In this document: positions 23,301 to 34,100 of the stretch, piece after piece
How positions within the stretch are numbered: the stretch's first letter is position 1
Layout: each line of letters starts with the position of its first letter
Source of the DNA: Mycosarcoma maydis
Taxonomy: Eukaryota; Basidiomycota; Ustilaginomycetes; Ustilaginales
Assembly: GCF_000328475.2 (NCBI RefSeq)
Contig: NC_026479.1
Coordinates: forward strand, 868,001-932,000
Length of the DNA stretch: 64,000 bases
Direction: 5' to 3'
Notes under the pieces: model-generated
Databases searched by the model: none
What the model saw: only the letters and a program-made list of their open reading frames with translations
Told to the model about the DNA's origin: nothing
Made by a program: the position numbers and the translations under genes

Positions 23301-23919
23301 CTGTTGCTGTAGCGCTCGAGGTAGGCTGTGAATTGTCAGTACGATACCCAGAAGACGGCCGATCTGATAGGTTGGCAGAGTCCGCGACCACTGCTGCAGC
23401 CGAATTCGAGGAAAGCGGTACATCGATACCGACGAGCCTGGGCCCGTCATCCTGGGTATACTTGCGATAAACCTTGACCAAGCTTTGCAAGAACAGCTGC
23501 TGTTCGACCGGCTGCTGCGTCTGCCACTGATACGGACGACTCAGAGTAATGCTGAAAATGTCTGGCTGGATCACATGGACTTGCCGGAGGGTGTTGAGGT
23601 CCCAGTCCTTGCCGATGCTGAAGCTACCGTTGGCGTTGCGCTTGGCCTTGTTGATGGTAACCCTGCCTGTGTCTTTTTGAACAGCCAAGATGAGGTATCT
23701 TGCCTTTTTTGTCGCGCGAGAAGCTGCAGCAATGACGGTAGCGCTTCCGTCTTCGGCAGCCACCTCTTCCCAGATCTTGAGATGCGCAATGTAGGCGTTG
23801 TTTGGGTTGCGTGTTTGCAGAGCTGCGTTGAAGAGGTCTTTGGTCTTGTTGGCAGCAGCGGCAGCGGCCGCTGCGGCGGATGCGCCACCGCCCCCATTGG
23901 GTTGCGACGATAAAGACAT
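20323..23919 (-). CDS. SEC3: Exocyst complex component Sec3
   Basis: Subunit of the octameric exocyst that tethers secretory vesicles to the plasma membrane; Sec3 marks sites of polarised growth such as the hyphal tip. The product is about 1198 residues from the ATG at 23919. After a poly-Ala tract comes the Sec3 PIP2/Rho-binding PH-like domain (about 30-150: RYLILAVQKDTGRVTINKAK, then WDLNTLRQVHVIQPDIFSIT). A long disordered Ser/Pro-rich linker follows, then a conserved helical segment (LEGLEWRNASAKGYG). The rest is the coiled-coil plus C-terminal CATCHR-like Sec3 domain (LVQEQIKGIEQTKLTVKKRKG, FMRVFPVFVERVEAQL). The C-terminus ends ELRRLFASLAPKRR. The frame stays open upstream to 23970 but without another ATG. 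The gene is convergent with the PPR gene and divergent from the Ysc84-like gene, which also relates to cortical actin and membrane traffic. Confidence 0.92.
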   Translation of the reverse strand: MSLSSQPNGGGGASAAAAAAAAANKTKDLFNAALQTRNPNNAYIAHLKIWEEVAAEDGSATVIAAASRATKKARYLILAVQKDTGRVTINKAKRNANGSFSIGKDWDLNTLRQVHVIQPDIFSITLSRPYQWQTQQPVEQQLFLQSLVKVYRKYTQDDGPRLVGIDVPLSSNSAAAVVADSANLSDRPSSGYRTDNSQPTSSATATASNRAAVVESIPAPAINTSALPKISGDNGASPTHSYGSNVVNNRDGRGSPSSGVQPIKSKREGGLQPSPLSRTVQLPSRPTTDLQKSAATDASTAPLQQTSRAATLAVPKHPPPRKNSADSVSIKSGSSGGLAGGGGDARARLSSIEPIRGGAAYERMLLAGTGLTGVTEVDDYDEAADQDEDPYGGAVLADKDADPDASFTSKRATLGRPAIARLETDKTKLGERPKNNDALDEDEDENSTLVAVEEMLEGLEWRNASAKGYGIASGKGTADMIEARLLDELSALEAANIFAIIESDDRVALVVKHMEEALADLDMMDSMIAGFKVQLNARADDISHIESQNRGLQVQTSNQRTLMAEIEMLINTINVDEDAIHSLTAGRLESPEGVAQLEMAAASLYKSMLQARRDGDGGGADMAAAAERLADHEAISSRFCKRVLDYLNVTFHAETQRLLADPSRQMALQPPHPSLRDHAPMEEVLGQYCGLLLYMREVSSATFSRVSAAYFASASECYRTEMQQLFSAYRKQLRKASDEDMVESSFVVPTSTGVGTSAIRSGTIRRTQRDKSSRGARDRGDVSGQDSLQRILSCIFPVLLREQSFISDFLHINDNNITFADYMDLEPYFRRRAAGMFTSSSGPLREMKGAMDLIFGFVAPELQAFTDDALAKDRMSIVGLLATLDRGIMEAEEVSCESLQKVLAKLHLRLASQLERLVQEQIKGIEQTKLTVKKRKGVVHFMRVFPVFVERVEAQLVNAETLNIRTAVDGYYVQICGAMFEALQTISRVESVGAVDEDKGQLNHLVILIENMWYFISEINRLTLRGANPSGCLSALVKRAESIYGDSLTSYTQFVLRRSLAKMMDFGEGIDTLLKNTPASEVCLHSAFSKGAFKKLCKDYTAKDTRKAVEALAKRVAKHFDDDDVPGVTAVEGGAGRVEQDVEVLARVWSSCEQGYIREFQRIARIGQECYPDLAGASLELGANELRRLFASLAPKRR

Positions 23920-24640
23920 GGAGAGATCGCGGCACGAGTCGGTCCACGCTCTGTAATAGGGCTCTGCCAAAAAGTGCTTGCGAGGGTCAGGGTCACGCGG
24001 TCAAGACGATGTCGTCGGTCGCACCGATGCTCCCATGTCAGCTCGGACTGACCCAATACCTGAATGGGCTGCGATACACTCGCTTCGGTTCCGATGGTGG
24101 TTCGTGCACTAGATGATGGCAGGAGTCTGCGCGAATTGGCTCGAGTGCCTCTGGTTGGATGAGGACTCACTCAGATGCAAATGCAACGGAAATAGTGAAT
24201 CACGAATCACGAATCACGAATCACGAACGCTTTTCCAATTTCAGGGTTCGTTGAGCTACTCGCTTTTCCAAGGTGGAGCTCAGCGACCGTGACCGTGACC
24301 GTGCGCGCGTGCAAGCTGACGGAGCATGTGCACCGCTGCTCGGCGCTTGTCACGCTCGCAACTCGTCTCTTGCTTGGCTTTCACTCGTGTGTGACCGACT
24401 AACTTAGTCACAGTCACGAGTGTGAATTTCCAAGGCTGTGTGTGCGCCTTCTCTCCACTTGGAGCGCAGCACGACAAAAGTTGCCATCCAAGATTCACAT
24501 TCGTGATTATTCATGATTCTGGATTCTGTCGAGCTTCACCACCATCCAGCATCTATATTCGTGATTCATCCGTCTCATAAACATCGTCTTTTCCCTTCGT
24601 GTTCAATCACGTGGATAACACATCGTTTGCGAGGATCATC
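23920..24640. promoter_or_regulatory. Divergent promoter region between SEC3 and the SYLF-domain gene
   Basis: 721 bp head-to-head. It contains the perfect (AATCACG)x4 array at 24198-24225, a GTGACCGTGACCGTG triplet near 24287, and ATTCGTGATT copies at about 24501 and 24558. No gene within. Confidence 0.55.
24198..24225. repeat. Tandem heptamer (AATCACG)x4
   Basis: Four perfect copies, the same copy number and 28-bp length as the array at 1543-1570 but of the sister unit AATCACG (complement CGTGATT). It sits in the divergent SEC3 promoter. Confidence 0.85.
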
Positions 24641-25659
24641 ATGTCGTTCCTCGACCGGTTTCGCGCTGCGGCTCAGAAGGCAGGCGTTCAAGCTAACGCT
24701 TTTGCCCAACAGACTAGCCGGACCATCAACGAGCAAGCAGCTTCCGCGCGTGCTGGATTCTCTTTACCAAAGGAATGCGATCGTGCGGCCACAATCCTGC
24801 AGGCGTTCTTGGCTGATCCTGGCCACCCGGATTCGGCACTCAACTCGATTCCGAAAGCTGTGCTGCAGCAGGCGAAAGGTTTGGCCGTATTCAGCGTTAT
24901 CAAAGCCGTGAGTATCTATCATGGTGACAATCGTCATTCCCCAGAGCAGAGCTGACATATGTTTGTATTTTTCTGGTCTAATAGGGTTTTGTGTGGTCAG
25001 GCAAGATCGGGAGTGGTGTAGTGATCGCACGTTTGCCAGACGGTAGCTGGTCCGCGCCCAGCTGCATCGGAACCGGTTCGGTTGGTCTAGGTCTTCAAAT
25101 TGGTGCCGACATCACCGAGTTTGTGGTGGTAATGAACAGCGACGAAGCGATCAAAGCGTTCGCGTACGCCGGAAACCTCACTCTTGGAGGCAGCCTTTCC
25201 GCCGCCGCTGGACCCATCGGTACCGGTGCCGCGGTTAACCTTGCGGTTCGCGACCCGGCGCCTCTGTTCACCTATTCGAGATCCAAAGGTCTCTTCGCGG
25301 GTATCTCGTTGGAGGGAACCGTGCTGGTCGAGAGAAAGGAAACCAACAAGGACTTCTACGGTCAGCCCATTCCCGCTCTGGATCTGTTGACAGGTAAAGT
25401 GCCTGCGCCCGAAGCAGCGAGTGCGATGTACGAGGTTGTCGAGGCGGCCGAGATGGTGGATGAAACTGGAGTGCCTCAGCAGAGCTACGTTCCAGCTGGT
25501 CAGCAGGGCGCTACGGGAGGTGTAAGCGGGTACGATCTTGGTGGCGACCACATCGCGCCTGTAGCAACGCCAGCCGGGTCCACGACAGCTCCAGCAGCTG
25601 CCACACCGACAGCAACCACCGAAACCAACAAATCGGTCTTTGACGCCGAGAAACCCTAG
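24641..25659 (+). CDS. Ysc84/SH3YL1-type SYLF (actin- and lipid-binding) domain protein
   Basis: SYLF-domain proteins bind phosphoinositides and F-actin and act at endocytic actin patches. Two exons, 24641-24907 and 24985-25659, separated by a 77-nt intron (donor GTGAGT, branch CTGAC, acceptor ATAG), give 313 residues. The domain covers about 40-240: ECDRAATILQAFL, VLQQAKGLAVFSVIKAGFVW across the junction, GSGVVIARLPDGSWSAPSCI, GADITEFVVVMN, then SRSKGLFAGISLEGTVL, which is highly typical. The C-terminus (about 245-313) is Ala/Thr/Pro-rich and has no SH3 domain, unlike yeast Lsb3/Ysc84. It is therefore like the SH3-less fungal members. The splice junction falls exactly inside the conserved motif and restores it. 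Confidence 0.93.
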
Positions 25660-25902
25660 TTGCCCACCACTCCGTGTCGATACCCTCTCTTCACACGCTG
25701 TCGTAATCTCACACCAGCTCATGCCTCCCGTGTCCTTTGTGAGACGTGTCCGTACTGACAAACAAAGACCCCCGGCGCGTCAGAACCATCTCATCTCGAT
25801 ATGAACACGCTTTGGATCGAGCGGAACGGACGAAAATTGCCGTGTCTGGCGTGAGAAACGCATGAATGTGAATGTGATTGAGCAAGACGTGCGGAAGCAA
25901 GA

Positions 25903-28900
25903 TTACGAGGGCGGATGAGCCCAATTTGAAGTGGAGAATTTGGCGTACTGATGCATCCTTGCCTGCCTAGAGAGCTCAGACTTGAGATTGACCGGGCTCG
26001 AGCTGAAAGGCTCGTCCAAAGCGGACGGCAATGTTTGCGTGAGTCTCGTGTCGGTAGGATGCGAAGAGACGCGCGATGTGCTACTGATCATGATGGGCAT
26101 GCCTGCACCTGGGTTGCCGAGAGACGGGCTGAGTAGAGCGGTGGGAGAGTTGGCTCCGGACTCGCCCGATTGCGAATCGTTGGATGAGTTGGTTTCGCGT
26201 CGTCTGCCCATCATGCCCTGGTAGTAGGCGGGGGTGAAAGCAGATCGAGACGAACCGCCAGTCACACCCGGGATCCCGCGCAAGCTGGATGCAGAGCGGT
26301 AGCCAGGTGGTGGAGAACTCATCCCCGAGCCTGCTGAGCCGGTCGGGATCCATCCGTTCGGACGGATCCTGTCCTTAGCCTTCTGTCTCGCCGCGGCCGC
26401 GCCTTCGCTCGTGATGGTGGAGTTGGACGCGCTACTGGATGACGAGAATCGCCCACCGCTCTTTCCCTCGCCCTCGGTCGCCGTGGACGCATACGAGAGC
26501 ACGCGTGAGCTCATTCTGGGACTTCGCGGCGTCGCATGCATCTGAGCATGCACAGAGTTTTCCGCTTTCTTCATGTACCCTCGTCCCGGCCCCTCGCGCG
26601 GCCAAGCTGGTTGACGCACTTTGACGGGAGAGGGCGTCGCACCGCGCTCGGTCGCCACCTGCGATGTGTCTTCGTTGCCAGAGGACTCCTCGCCATCGGA
26701 GGACTCGTCATCGCCATCCCGGCTGTCCGATGCTTCGTCGTCAAGCGCATCGTCGCCTTCTTGCACGCTCGATCTGCGCTCCAGCTTTGTCGTGGGCAAA
26801 GGGCGCAAAGTGTTTCCGGGCAAGCTTGCTCCGCGAGACCCGGCAGACACTGCGGAGCCTCCTCCATTCTTTCGTGCATCGACAAGGCGTACAGAGCCGG
26901 GATCCCTCGAGCTGGCCCTGTTGTCGCTCGGCTGATCTGTATGCAACCTTCGCTTCTCGGGGCAAGGAGGGCGCGTGCGTCGATTCCAGGCGTTGGCAAA
27001 ATTGACAATAGCACCCACCTTGTCCCATGCATTGACATACGACAGGTTCGTAGGCAAGCCTCGTGGGCGCTGCACGGGTGGCGGCGCTGGCACTGGAGCG
27101 GGAGCGGGAGCGGTAGGAGGAGCAGGAGCACGGAAGGAGCCGTCCTTCGAACTCCCGAGCGTGGGAGTTTTGTCGGCATCCGGCGATGGGGAGGGCTGGC
27201 GAGGCTCATCAGGGAATACTCTGGATGGGGCGTTGGCCGTTTGCTGTTTGGTCTCCCAGGGGAAAATGGGCTTGACTTTGCTTGGGTCGGGCTTGTGCGA
27301 TCCAAGATTGTCGAACACACGATCGCGTCGAAGTTGAGCAGGGATATATCCGGGACCGCCATGTGGACGAGCGCCAGGTTGTTGAGGTGCAGCAGCCTGC
27401 GGCACAAAGAATGCTGCCTTTTGCTCGGCTAGCGTGCGTGGGGTTTTTTGGCCGGCATCCCAGATATTTGAATAGAAGGCGTCGATGGGGATTCGCATCT
27501 GGTAGAGCGAAGCATCGGATCCGGTTGGAGGAGCTTCATGAGCCGGATTCCATGACAGCTTTGGCGGCGAAAAGTGCTGAGGCGAGTCGTCGCTCTCGTC
27601 TTTCTTGTCGGCCGTAGCCCGACCAGGAATTGCCACAGGAGCAGAGTTTGGTCCAACAGTCGCTTCCCTAGCCCTGGCCTCGGCGTCGATGCTCTTCTGC
27701 GTCGGTGTCGGCGGAGAAGGTACGCGTGCGACCTCGGGCGCCGGCGCGATCAACGAGTTTCTCCCGTCCAAAGGCAGACTGGCATACGCTGCTTCCCAAA
27801 CTGGTGGTCTTTCAGGCGCAGGTGTATATACAACGTCGAGTTTGTTGGTTGGCGAATCTTCCTGGCGCGCCTCAGCATCCCATACAGCGTGGAAAGTAGG
27901 AACGGTAAATTTGCGACGCTCGACGACCTCAACGCCGCGTTCGGTGTGAACAATCTCAATCTCGCTGTCGGGTGATGTGGAGCCGGAGGCGGGGTAAAGG
28001 GAAGCGAATGCGCTGTGCCAGAGGGCGAGCAAATAGTCCGGCTGGTCAGGCGAAATGGTTTCGCTGTTGAGCTCACGAGGACCACCGAGTGGATTGGGCT
28101 GGGGGATACCCGATGGCCGAGTACGATTCCATGGCTTGTGTTGACCGATGAAATGGACAATGTTGATCGACTGCCCGTAGCGCTGATAGGCTGGCGCGAA
28201 TGTGTAGCCACCGTGACTGGTGACGTTGTAGCGGAAGCTGAGTCTCTTCCAGCCGCGGCCTGGAGCTGAGGCAGCACGTTGAGAGTCAGCAGCAGACTCA
28301 TCGGAGCCATCTTCAGGACCAAAAAAGTCGTTAAGAAGACCTTGGTCTGCACCATCCCAAGAGCCTGTGGTGCGGGCAAAGGACCGGATGGCTTCGAAGG
28401 TGTGATTTGAGGGTGTGAGGACCATGACACCACTGTTGAAGGCATCTGGCCAGCCCGTGTCTGGCGCAGCGGCGAAGGTGACATTGCTTGCTAGGTGGAA
28501 AAGATGGTCGATGGGGCGGAGCACCAAGGTGTCTGCATCGAGAAAGACAAGCTTGTCAAAACCTTGCCATCGATGAGTTGCATCGTGAGTGGCAGTGGCA
28601 CCGTGAGCAATGAGGTGAGCTGAATCGCGGCCCAGCCTCCAAGCATGCAGTTTTGTGAGCGTGTTGGTAAGATCAGGACGGCCCAAAAGACCTAGATTGT
28701 GCTCCATCTCTCGGATCATGGCATCGAGCTCCGAATCGAGCACGACAGGAAGAGCGGCGGATTTGGCATCGTCTGCTAAAGCGGGTGCTGGATTATCGCT
28801 ATGTGGCGAAGTGGCGAGGATCTGGCGGAAGCCAATAGGTTCTACTCCCACGATCCAGTCAAACAAACCGCTACGGCGCAATGCCTTGATGGACTGGACA

Positions 28901-29106
28901 GAGAGTGTGTCTGGCGTGATGAGAGCGACCACTTGAAATTCGGCAGCCGGGGGAGTGGAAGCAGCAGCCCTGTGCTTGCCCTTTTTGGTAATGCCATGGC
29001 TGAGGCGCAAAGACTCTGCCAAGACGAGAGCGCCTGGCAGGTAGTGATCGGAAGTCAAGAGGGTGACAAATGCATTGCTGGTGGTGGGCTTAGATGAGGA
29101 ACTCAT
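25903..29106 (-). CDS. GLG1: Glycogenin (self-glucosylating glycogen primer), with long disordered tail
   Basis: GT8-family enzyme that glucosylates itself from UDP-glucose to prime glycogen synthesis. From the ATG at 29106 (MSSSSKPTT) it is 1067 residues. The catalytic domain takes roughly the first 330: AFVTLLTSDHYLPGALVLAE, FQVVALITPDTLS, the metal-binding DAD at 190-192 in KLVFLDADTLVL, FNSGVMVLTPSNHTF, and DQGLLNDFF. A second conserved part reads NIVHFIGQHKPW and DYLLALWHSAFASLYP. The remaining 600 residues are low-complexity, rich in Pro, Ser and Gly (PAPAPVPAPPP near the middle), with one conserved-looking island (MRIPIDAFYSNIWDAG). Length is well above animal glycogenins (about 350) but usual for basidiomycetes. 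The frame is open upstream to 29277, without an ATG as good as this one. Confidence 0.92.
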   Translation of the reverse strand: MSSSSKPTTSNAFVTLLTSDHYLPGALVLAESLRLSHGITKKGKHRAAASTPPAAEFQVVALITPDTLSVQSIKALRRSGLFDWIVGVEPIGFRQILATSPHSDNPAPALADDAKSAALPVVLDSELDAMIREMEHNLGLLGRPDLTNTLTKLHAWRLGRDSAHLIAHGATATHDATHRWQGFDKLVFLDADTLVLRPIDHLFHLASNVTFAAAPDTGWPDAFNSGVMVLTPSNHTFEAIRSFARTTGSWDGADQGLLNDFFGPEDGSDESAADSQRAASAPGRGWKRLSFRYNVTSHGGYTFAPAYQRYGQSINIVHFIGQHKPWNRTRPSGIPQPNPLGGPRELNSETISPDQPDYLLALWHSAFASLYPASGSTSPDSEIEIVHTERGVEVVERRKFTVPTFHAVWDAEARQEDSPTNKLDVVYTPAPERPPVWEAAYASLPLDGRNSLIAPAPEVARVPSPPTPTQKSIDAEARAREATVGPNSAPVAIPGRATADKKDESDDSPQHFSPPKLSWNPAHEAPPTGSDASLYQMRIPIDAFYSNIWDAGQKTPRTLAEQKAAFFVPQAAAPQQPGARPHGGPGYIPAQLRRDRVFDNLGSHKPDPSKVKPIFPWETKQQTANAPSRVFPDEPRQPSPSPDADKTPTLGSSKDGSFRAPAPPTAPAPAPVPAPPPVQRPRGLPTNLSYVNAWDKVGAIVNFANAWNRRTRPPCPEKRRLHTDQPSDNRASSRDPGSVRLVDARKNGGGSAVSAGSRGASLPGNTLRPLPTTKLERRSSVQEGDDALDDEASDSRDGDDESSDGEESSGNEDTSQVATERGATPSPVKVRQPAWPREGPGRGYMKKAENSVHAQMHATPRSPRMSSRVLSYASTATEGEGKSGGRFSSSSSASNSTITSEGAAAARQKAKDRIRPNGWIPTGSAGSGMSSPPPGYRSASSLRGIPGVTGGSSRSAFTPAYYQGMMGRRRETNSSNDSQSGESGANSPTALLSPSLGNPGAGMPIMISSTSRVSSHPTDTRLTQTLPSALDEPFSSSPVNLKSELSRQARMHQYAKFSTSNWAHPPS

Positions 29107-29555
29107 CAGCGTGTGGAACCGATAGGCTGTGGAACGTGACGTCCAGAGCAGATGCCGGCACGCGCGCTGATGAACCGGTCCTAGGGTCGCTCCAAAGTGA
29201 CGCAGCTCGAAAAGCTGTTGCCAAGCAAGGTGGAAGAGGTTGAGGGTGGGTGAATCGTGACGGCAATTTGAGTGCACTTACGACCGAAACGGGCTGTTGA
29301 GATGCAAGGCAAGGCAATAAAGTCGATAAACGTGCAGTAGAAAGAAACAGTTGTAGGTGGGAGAACAGGCTGCGGAGTGAGGCGATGGTTGGTGGCAAGG
29401 TATTAAATAAGGGGTGCCAGGGTGAAAATACAAGGCCAAGTCGAGAAAGAGTGATGGTCGCGAATGGTACGATGGGAGGCGTGACCCAAGAAGATCTGGG
29501 AAATCTGTCGAGGTAGTTGAGTAGAGGTTGGGTCTGTGGCGGACGCCCTCGTCAC

Positions 29556-29615
29556 ATTCACGATTCACGATTAACGATTCGTTCGTGATTGGTGATTGGA
29601 TGATTCGTGATTGGG
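29556..29615. repeat. Heptamer cluster, mixed orientation
   Basis: Two ATTCACG units, a degenerate ATTAACG, then TTCGTGATT and GATTCGTGATT copies on the other phase, so the cluster switches orientation in the middle. Upstream of glycogenin. Confidence 0.75.
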
Positions 29616-30194
29616 TTGGGTGATTGGCCAAGAAGGAGTCAAGAGATTAAAGAGAGAAATCACCGGTCCGAATCAATTCACGATTCCACCTTTTGGTCCC
29701 ACCGAACGCGGCCACGGAGATGAGGAGCGATGTCAAAACGAGGTGACAAGAAACAGAGATGCCTCAGCATCATGCATCCGATGCGAACAAGTGAATCGGA
29801 AGGTGCTGCACAGTCGTGAGTCACAGAGTGAGTTTGCTCACTCGGCGCTCTCTCTTTCTCTTTCTGCGCGTGTCGCTGTGTGGCGATCTCCAAGGTGTGC
29901 ATCTGAACCCTGCACATGCAGCATCCACAAAAAGTGGAAGTCACGAGTTACTTTTTTGTTATAACTTACATTTCCGTGTTTGCAGTGATGAGTCGCTTCA
30001 GCTTCGCCCACTCCGTGCCACTCTCCAGACTGCGCACAGGGTGCGTGTTATGATTTGACCAGAAGAGAAAACCTCCCCAAAAAATGCGGGAACTCCACAG
30101 CGCGAGCACCTGTGTGCGCTGCAGTCTGAGTGGCCTGCTTTCCTGAATTCGACGCGATTCTTGATTTTCGGATTTCGTTAGCAGGACCAATTCC

Positions 30195-30224
30195 TTCACG
30201 ATTCGTGATTCGTGATTCGTGATT
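30195..30224. repeat. Tandem heptamer (CGTGATT)x3 with TTCACGA head
   Basis: TTCACGA followed directly by three perfect CGTGATT copies (30204-30224). A second small copy, TTCACGATTCACGAT, is at 30520-30535. Confidence 0.8.
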
Positions 30225-31138
30225 GTTGCATGATCTACATTCGTGGTTGGGACAGGCTGTTTTCGAATCATGGACGCAGTACTGCTCCCACAGACTGCAT
30301 CTGTGGACATGACTTGGCTTGCAACGTCGCTCGACTTGAACCGTTGTTCGCCATGCTGACGCTGTGGATCATATAAGGAATGGGTCAGATGATCATTCAT
30401 GCGGAACGCTGAGACGCATCTCTTCGTATTGACAGCTTACGGACGACCCGACAGCGCAAGTCGGAGCGTTGCCGACACAGCGTGACAGAGCTAAGTTAGC
30501 AGAAGACAAGAATTTTAGTTTCACGATTCACGATTTGGATCTCGACTCATGACTGCTTGCTGCTAGCGCAGCTGGCACAGCTATCGATCTGTTTTACGTT
30601 TGCGAGAGCGTGTCGGGGTGTTTTTTTTTTCGCTTGCCGCCTCGCTCGTTTGCCTCATCGCCACTTGATCCGATCTTGCCACCCTCTTTGCGGCCAGTTC
30701 CGAGAGGCGAACACGGATGAAGTGCACGAGATCGAGTGGTGGATCGTCCTGTCTTGACAAGACACGACTTTGCTTGGTTTTTATGGCTTGGCCCTGTATT
30801 TTTGGCCTTGCTGCCTAACGAGCGCTGATAACGATTTCCAGCTTAGCCCTAAGCCGGTATTGCGTCGCTATCGATCAACTCTCCAAAACCCCACTGACGA
30901 CTCACGACTGGCAAGCTCGCTCGCCGACACAATCGTGGATCTTTCCGAATTAAGATCTTGATTCTAGTTCCGTCATGCACTGTCGATCCTGGCGTCTAGT
31001 ACCCCACGTTAGGTCTCCAGCGCACCACAAGCCACCGCTCCGGTTCGCGCTTGCTTCTCACGTTACAGCTTCGAGTACCCACACAGTCAACATGTATATC
31101 CTACTGTATGCAGCTGCAAACCGTGGATTCAATCGAAA

Positions 31139-34100
31139 CTAGAGCCAACTGCTCCATCCGATGTACATCTTTGCCAGGTTCGAATGACTCGTGGCTTCCT
31201 TGATCAGTGCGTCGACCAGGTTGCTCGTCGAAAATGGTGGCGATGGCTCGCGCGATCCAAGCCGGTACAATCGCCCATCGAGCTTGTTGGCCACTGGGTC
31301 CAGCGCCCGACGCGCTTCCACCACTCGCGGATCTTCGCCACGTCCATCATTCTTGCGGCCAGTGCCCTTGCTTCGATGTCGGTCCTCAGGAACGCTCCAT
31401 TCGCCGAGCGGGTCGTGTACCATGGCTTCCAGCACGCTCATCAGCGAGTCGCGATTGTCACGCAGAATTCCCATCGTAATCTCGGCGCTCTTGCGGAAGA
31501 CACCGTCGCAGCCCGTCACGCCCATCGCATCCACCATGTTCTGCGTCAGTCGGAATGGCACTCGTTCCGGGATCTCGAATCGCTGTCCCTTGTCAAACAG
31601 ACAGTTCAAGTCGACGTGCACCGTGTCGCCGCTGTTGGAATCGAATAGAATATTCTCTCCGTGTCGATCGCCTAGACCCAGCACAAAGCCCACCATCGAC
31701 ATGACGGCGGCCGTCCGTGCATACGCTGATCGCGCCTGCAGCCACGCCGTCGGATCCGGGAACGTTGCCAGAAACCATTCATGAAACACGGGCGCAAATT
31801 TGGCCAGCACCCGCGTCTCAAAGATGATCTCGCTCGTCCTCGAATCCCGCGCCATCCGCGCATCGTCCATGTTCGTCTTGACCTCCGATGTGTAGATCTG
31901 CACTCCTTTGGCATTGTACAGCTTGGTCAGAATGTGCCGGAACCCCACCGTGTGCGGTACCCACTCGATAAGCCCGTGCTCCTCGTTGAGGATCAGCACA
32001 GCATACGTTCGCACGTACAGCTTCCTCTTACGCGATTCGGGCTGGCTCTGCAGCAGCTTGTTGATCATCGAGTCAAACTCCATCAGCCGTGCATCTTTGC
32101 GCAGATCGTCCCTAGGCTTGCACAGGAACGGATACCGATTGCCGTCGTTGCCAACGATCATCATCTTGAGCGGCTTTTGCAAACTGTTCATCACCTCGAT
32201 CGTGTCCTCAAAACTCATGATCGTCGGCAAGTTACTTGCAAACGGCCGGTGATCCGCCGAGATCAAGTGGTTCGAAGGAAGCAACACCGTCATCGAGCTC
32301 TGCAGCGGCAACAGCAGCTCCGACGTATTGGCTACCTCCAACAGCCCCGGAAACAGCTTTTCGATGCTGAGCACCGTTTCGTTCTTGCTGACATGATAGT
32401 CGCACATACGCAAAAGCTCTTTGGCAAGTCGTTGCGACGACGATACCACCTTGCTCACCTCTCTGTGGCTCGAGCCACCCTTGAAGCTGATTCGATGGAC
32501 GATCTCGCCATACCGTTTCTTTCTTTCGGCATCCTTCGAGCTAGCACCAGCCACCATTAACCACATGGCCTGTTGCGGGTACGCCAGCAACACCTGCAAG
32601 ATGATCTCCTGCAGCACAAGCCATGCATCCTCGTTCTTCTGTACGATGCGCGCAACCAGCTGCGGGAACACAGCTAGCCATTGGAATGGTTTGAGTCGTC
32701 GAGTGTACTTTGTCATCTGATCATTCAACTCTGTAAAAGCAGCCACCTTTTGACCAAGCTCTGCATCGCTGCTGCTGCTTTTTTTGCCGTGAGCGAGGAT
32801 CTGTTCGTCCGCAGCCAGGTCCATCCAAATAGTCAAAACTCTGGGCAGCGTTCGATAGAAGAACTTGGTGCCCACGTGAGCTGAGCGCAGAAATGCGCGA
32901 CACACGTTGTAGCGTTGCATCGTCATGTTGGGCAGCAGACCTTCGTGTGTGTCCTGAAAATGTCCGAGATGGTACCACATCTTTTCCGATTTGGGCTGCT
33001 CCTTGGTCGCCTCTTTGTATCGGTCCAAAATCTCGTTGACCGTGTATCGCAACGTCGAGTCTTGAAGCCGCGCGAGCAACAGACGTGCTTTGGCAAACGT
33101 GGCGCGCTCGATTCGCAAAGCTCTACCAGTCGAGTCAGTCTTCTCCAGCTCGATGAGCCTCGTGACGGAATCGCGGCCTAGCTGACCGGGCTTGAACGTG
33201 CTTGTCAGGGTGTTGAGAGAATTGGCCAAGTCGCGAATCGCTTCGTGCGTCTTGTCTTCCTTTGCGAGCAGCTTGACCCTCTGAACGAACGCAAACGTAG
33301 CCTGATTCTGCCCCGCCTGCAAAGTAGCAGAGTAGGCTGCCTGTATGTGGCCTGCACGACGAGCGATCTTGGCCGTAGCAATCCACGCCTCGCCCACTTC
33401 GTTCCCTGACCCTAGCCGAGAGAGCAGCGCTGCAAACGCGGTCCTTCTGAGGCTCAGCAACGGCTCCTGTGTCCGGAACGAGGGCAGTGTCGCATTCAGT
33501 CGTGCTGTCAGCGATCGGTTCAGATCTGAGCCAGCATCGGGCGCAACAACTCCCATAAGCTCTCTAGCCCGGTCGTCTTCGTGAACTCTCGCATGTGATC
33601 GAATCATTTCTAGCTCTTGAAGCATATGCAGATGCAATACCGAGCCGTACACTCCCCCATACGACGCCTTGCCGGCAGCCACGAGCGGCTTACCAAGATC
33701 TTGACGCGCTTGCACCAGCACCTTGCCAAACACCTCGGCATCGTTCTGTCGCATAGCGAGTAGCGCTCGACCAACCGAATGCTCTGGGCTCTTAGCCTCG
33801 CTGCCTTTGGTACGTGCCTCGACCTCGTCCCAGTCGCCGAGGATACATGCACCTTCGACTCGGAATGAATCGAGCAGGTCCTCCCATTCGGGATGCGCAC
33901 TCAGAACACCACGGATATGCGTACGCATGGTATCGTAGTGACCCAAATTGCGCAGGCAACGCAGCAAGCCGAGATGCAGTTCAGGGTCGTCGGGTCGCTG
34001 CTGAATTTCAACTTCCCAACAGCTCTGAGCCGAGGTCCATCGTCCAGTACTCTCGTGCTCACGGATCTGATGCTCGAGCGAAGGAGAAATTACCCTCGTT

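Larger units (their letters stand above)
29107..31138. other. 2-kb intergenic region upstream of glycogenin
   Basis: Holds the glycogenin promoter and the 3' end region of the ATR gene. A TTATTTAATA sequence (minus strand, about 29402-29411) is a TATA-like candidate 300 bp upstream of the glycogenin ATG. Heptamer clusters lie at 29556-29615, 30195-30224 and 30520-30535. A T11-13 run occurs near 30620. Open frames here run through the repeats and look spurious. I found no supportable gene or tRNA. Confidence 0.5.

Noticed and set aside
26536..27432. 298-codon frame on the plus strand inside glycogenin
   Set aside because: Antisense shadow of the low-complexity tail of glycogenin; the minus-strand frame continues without a break.
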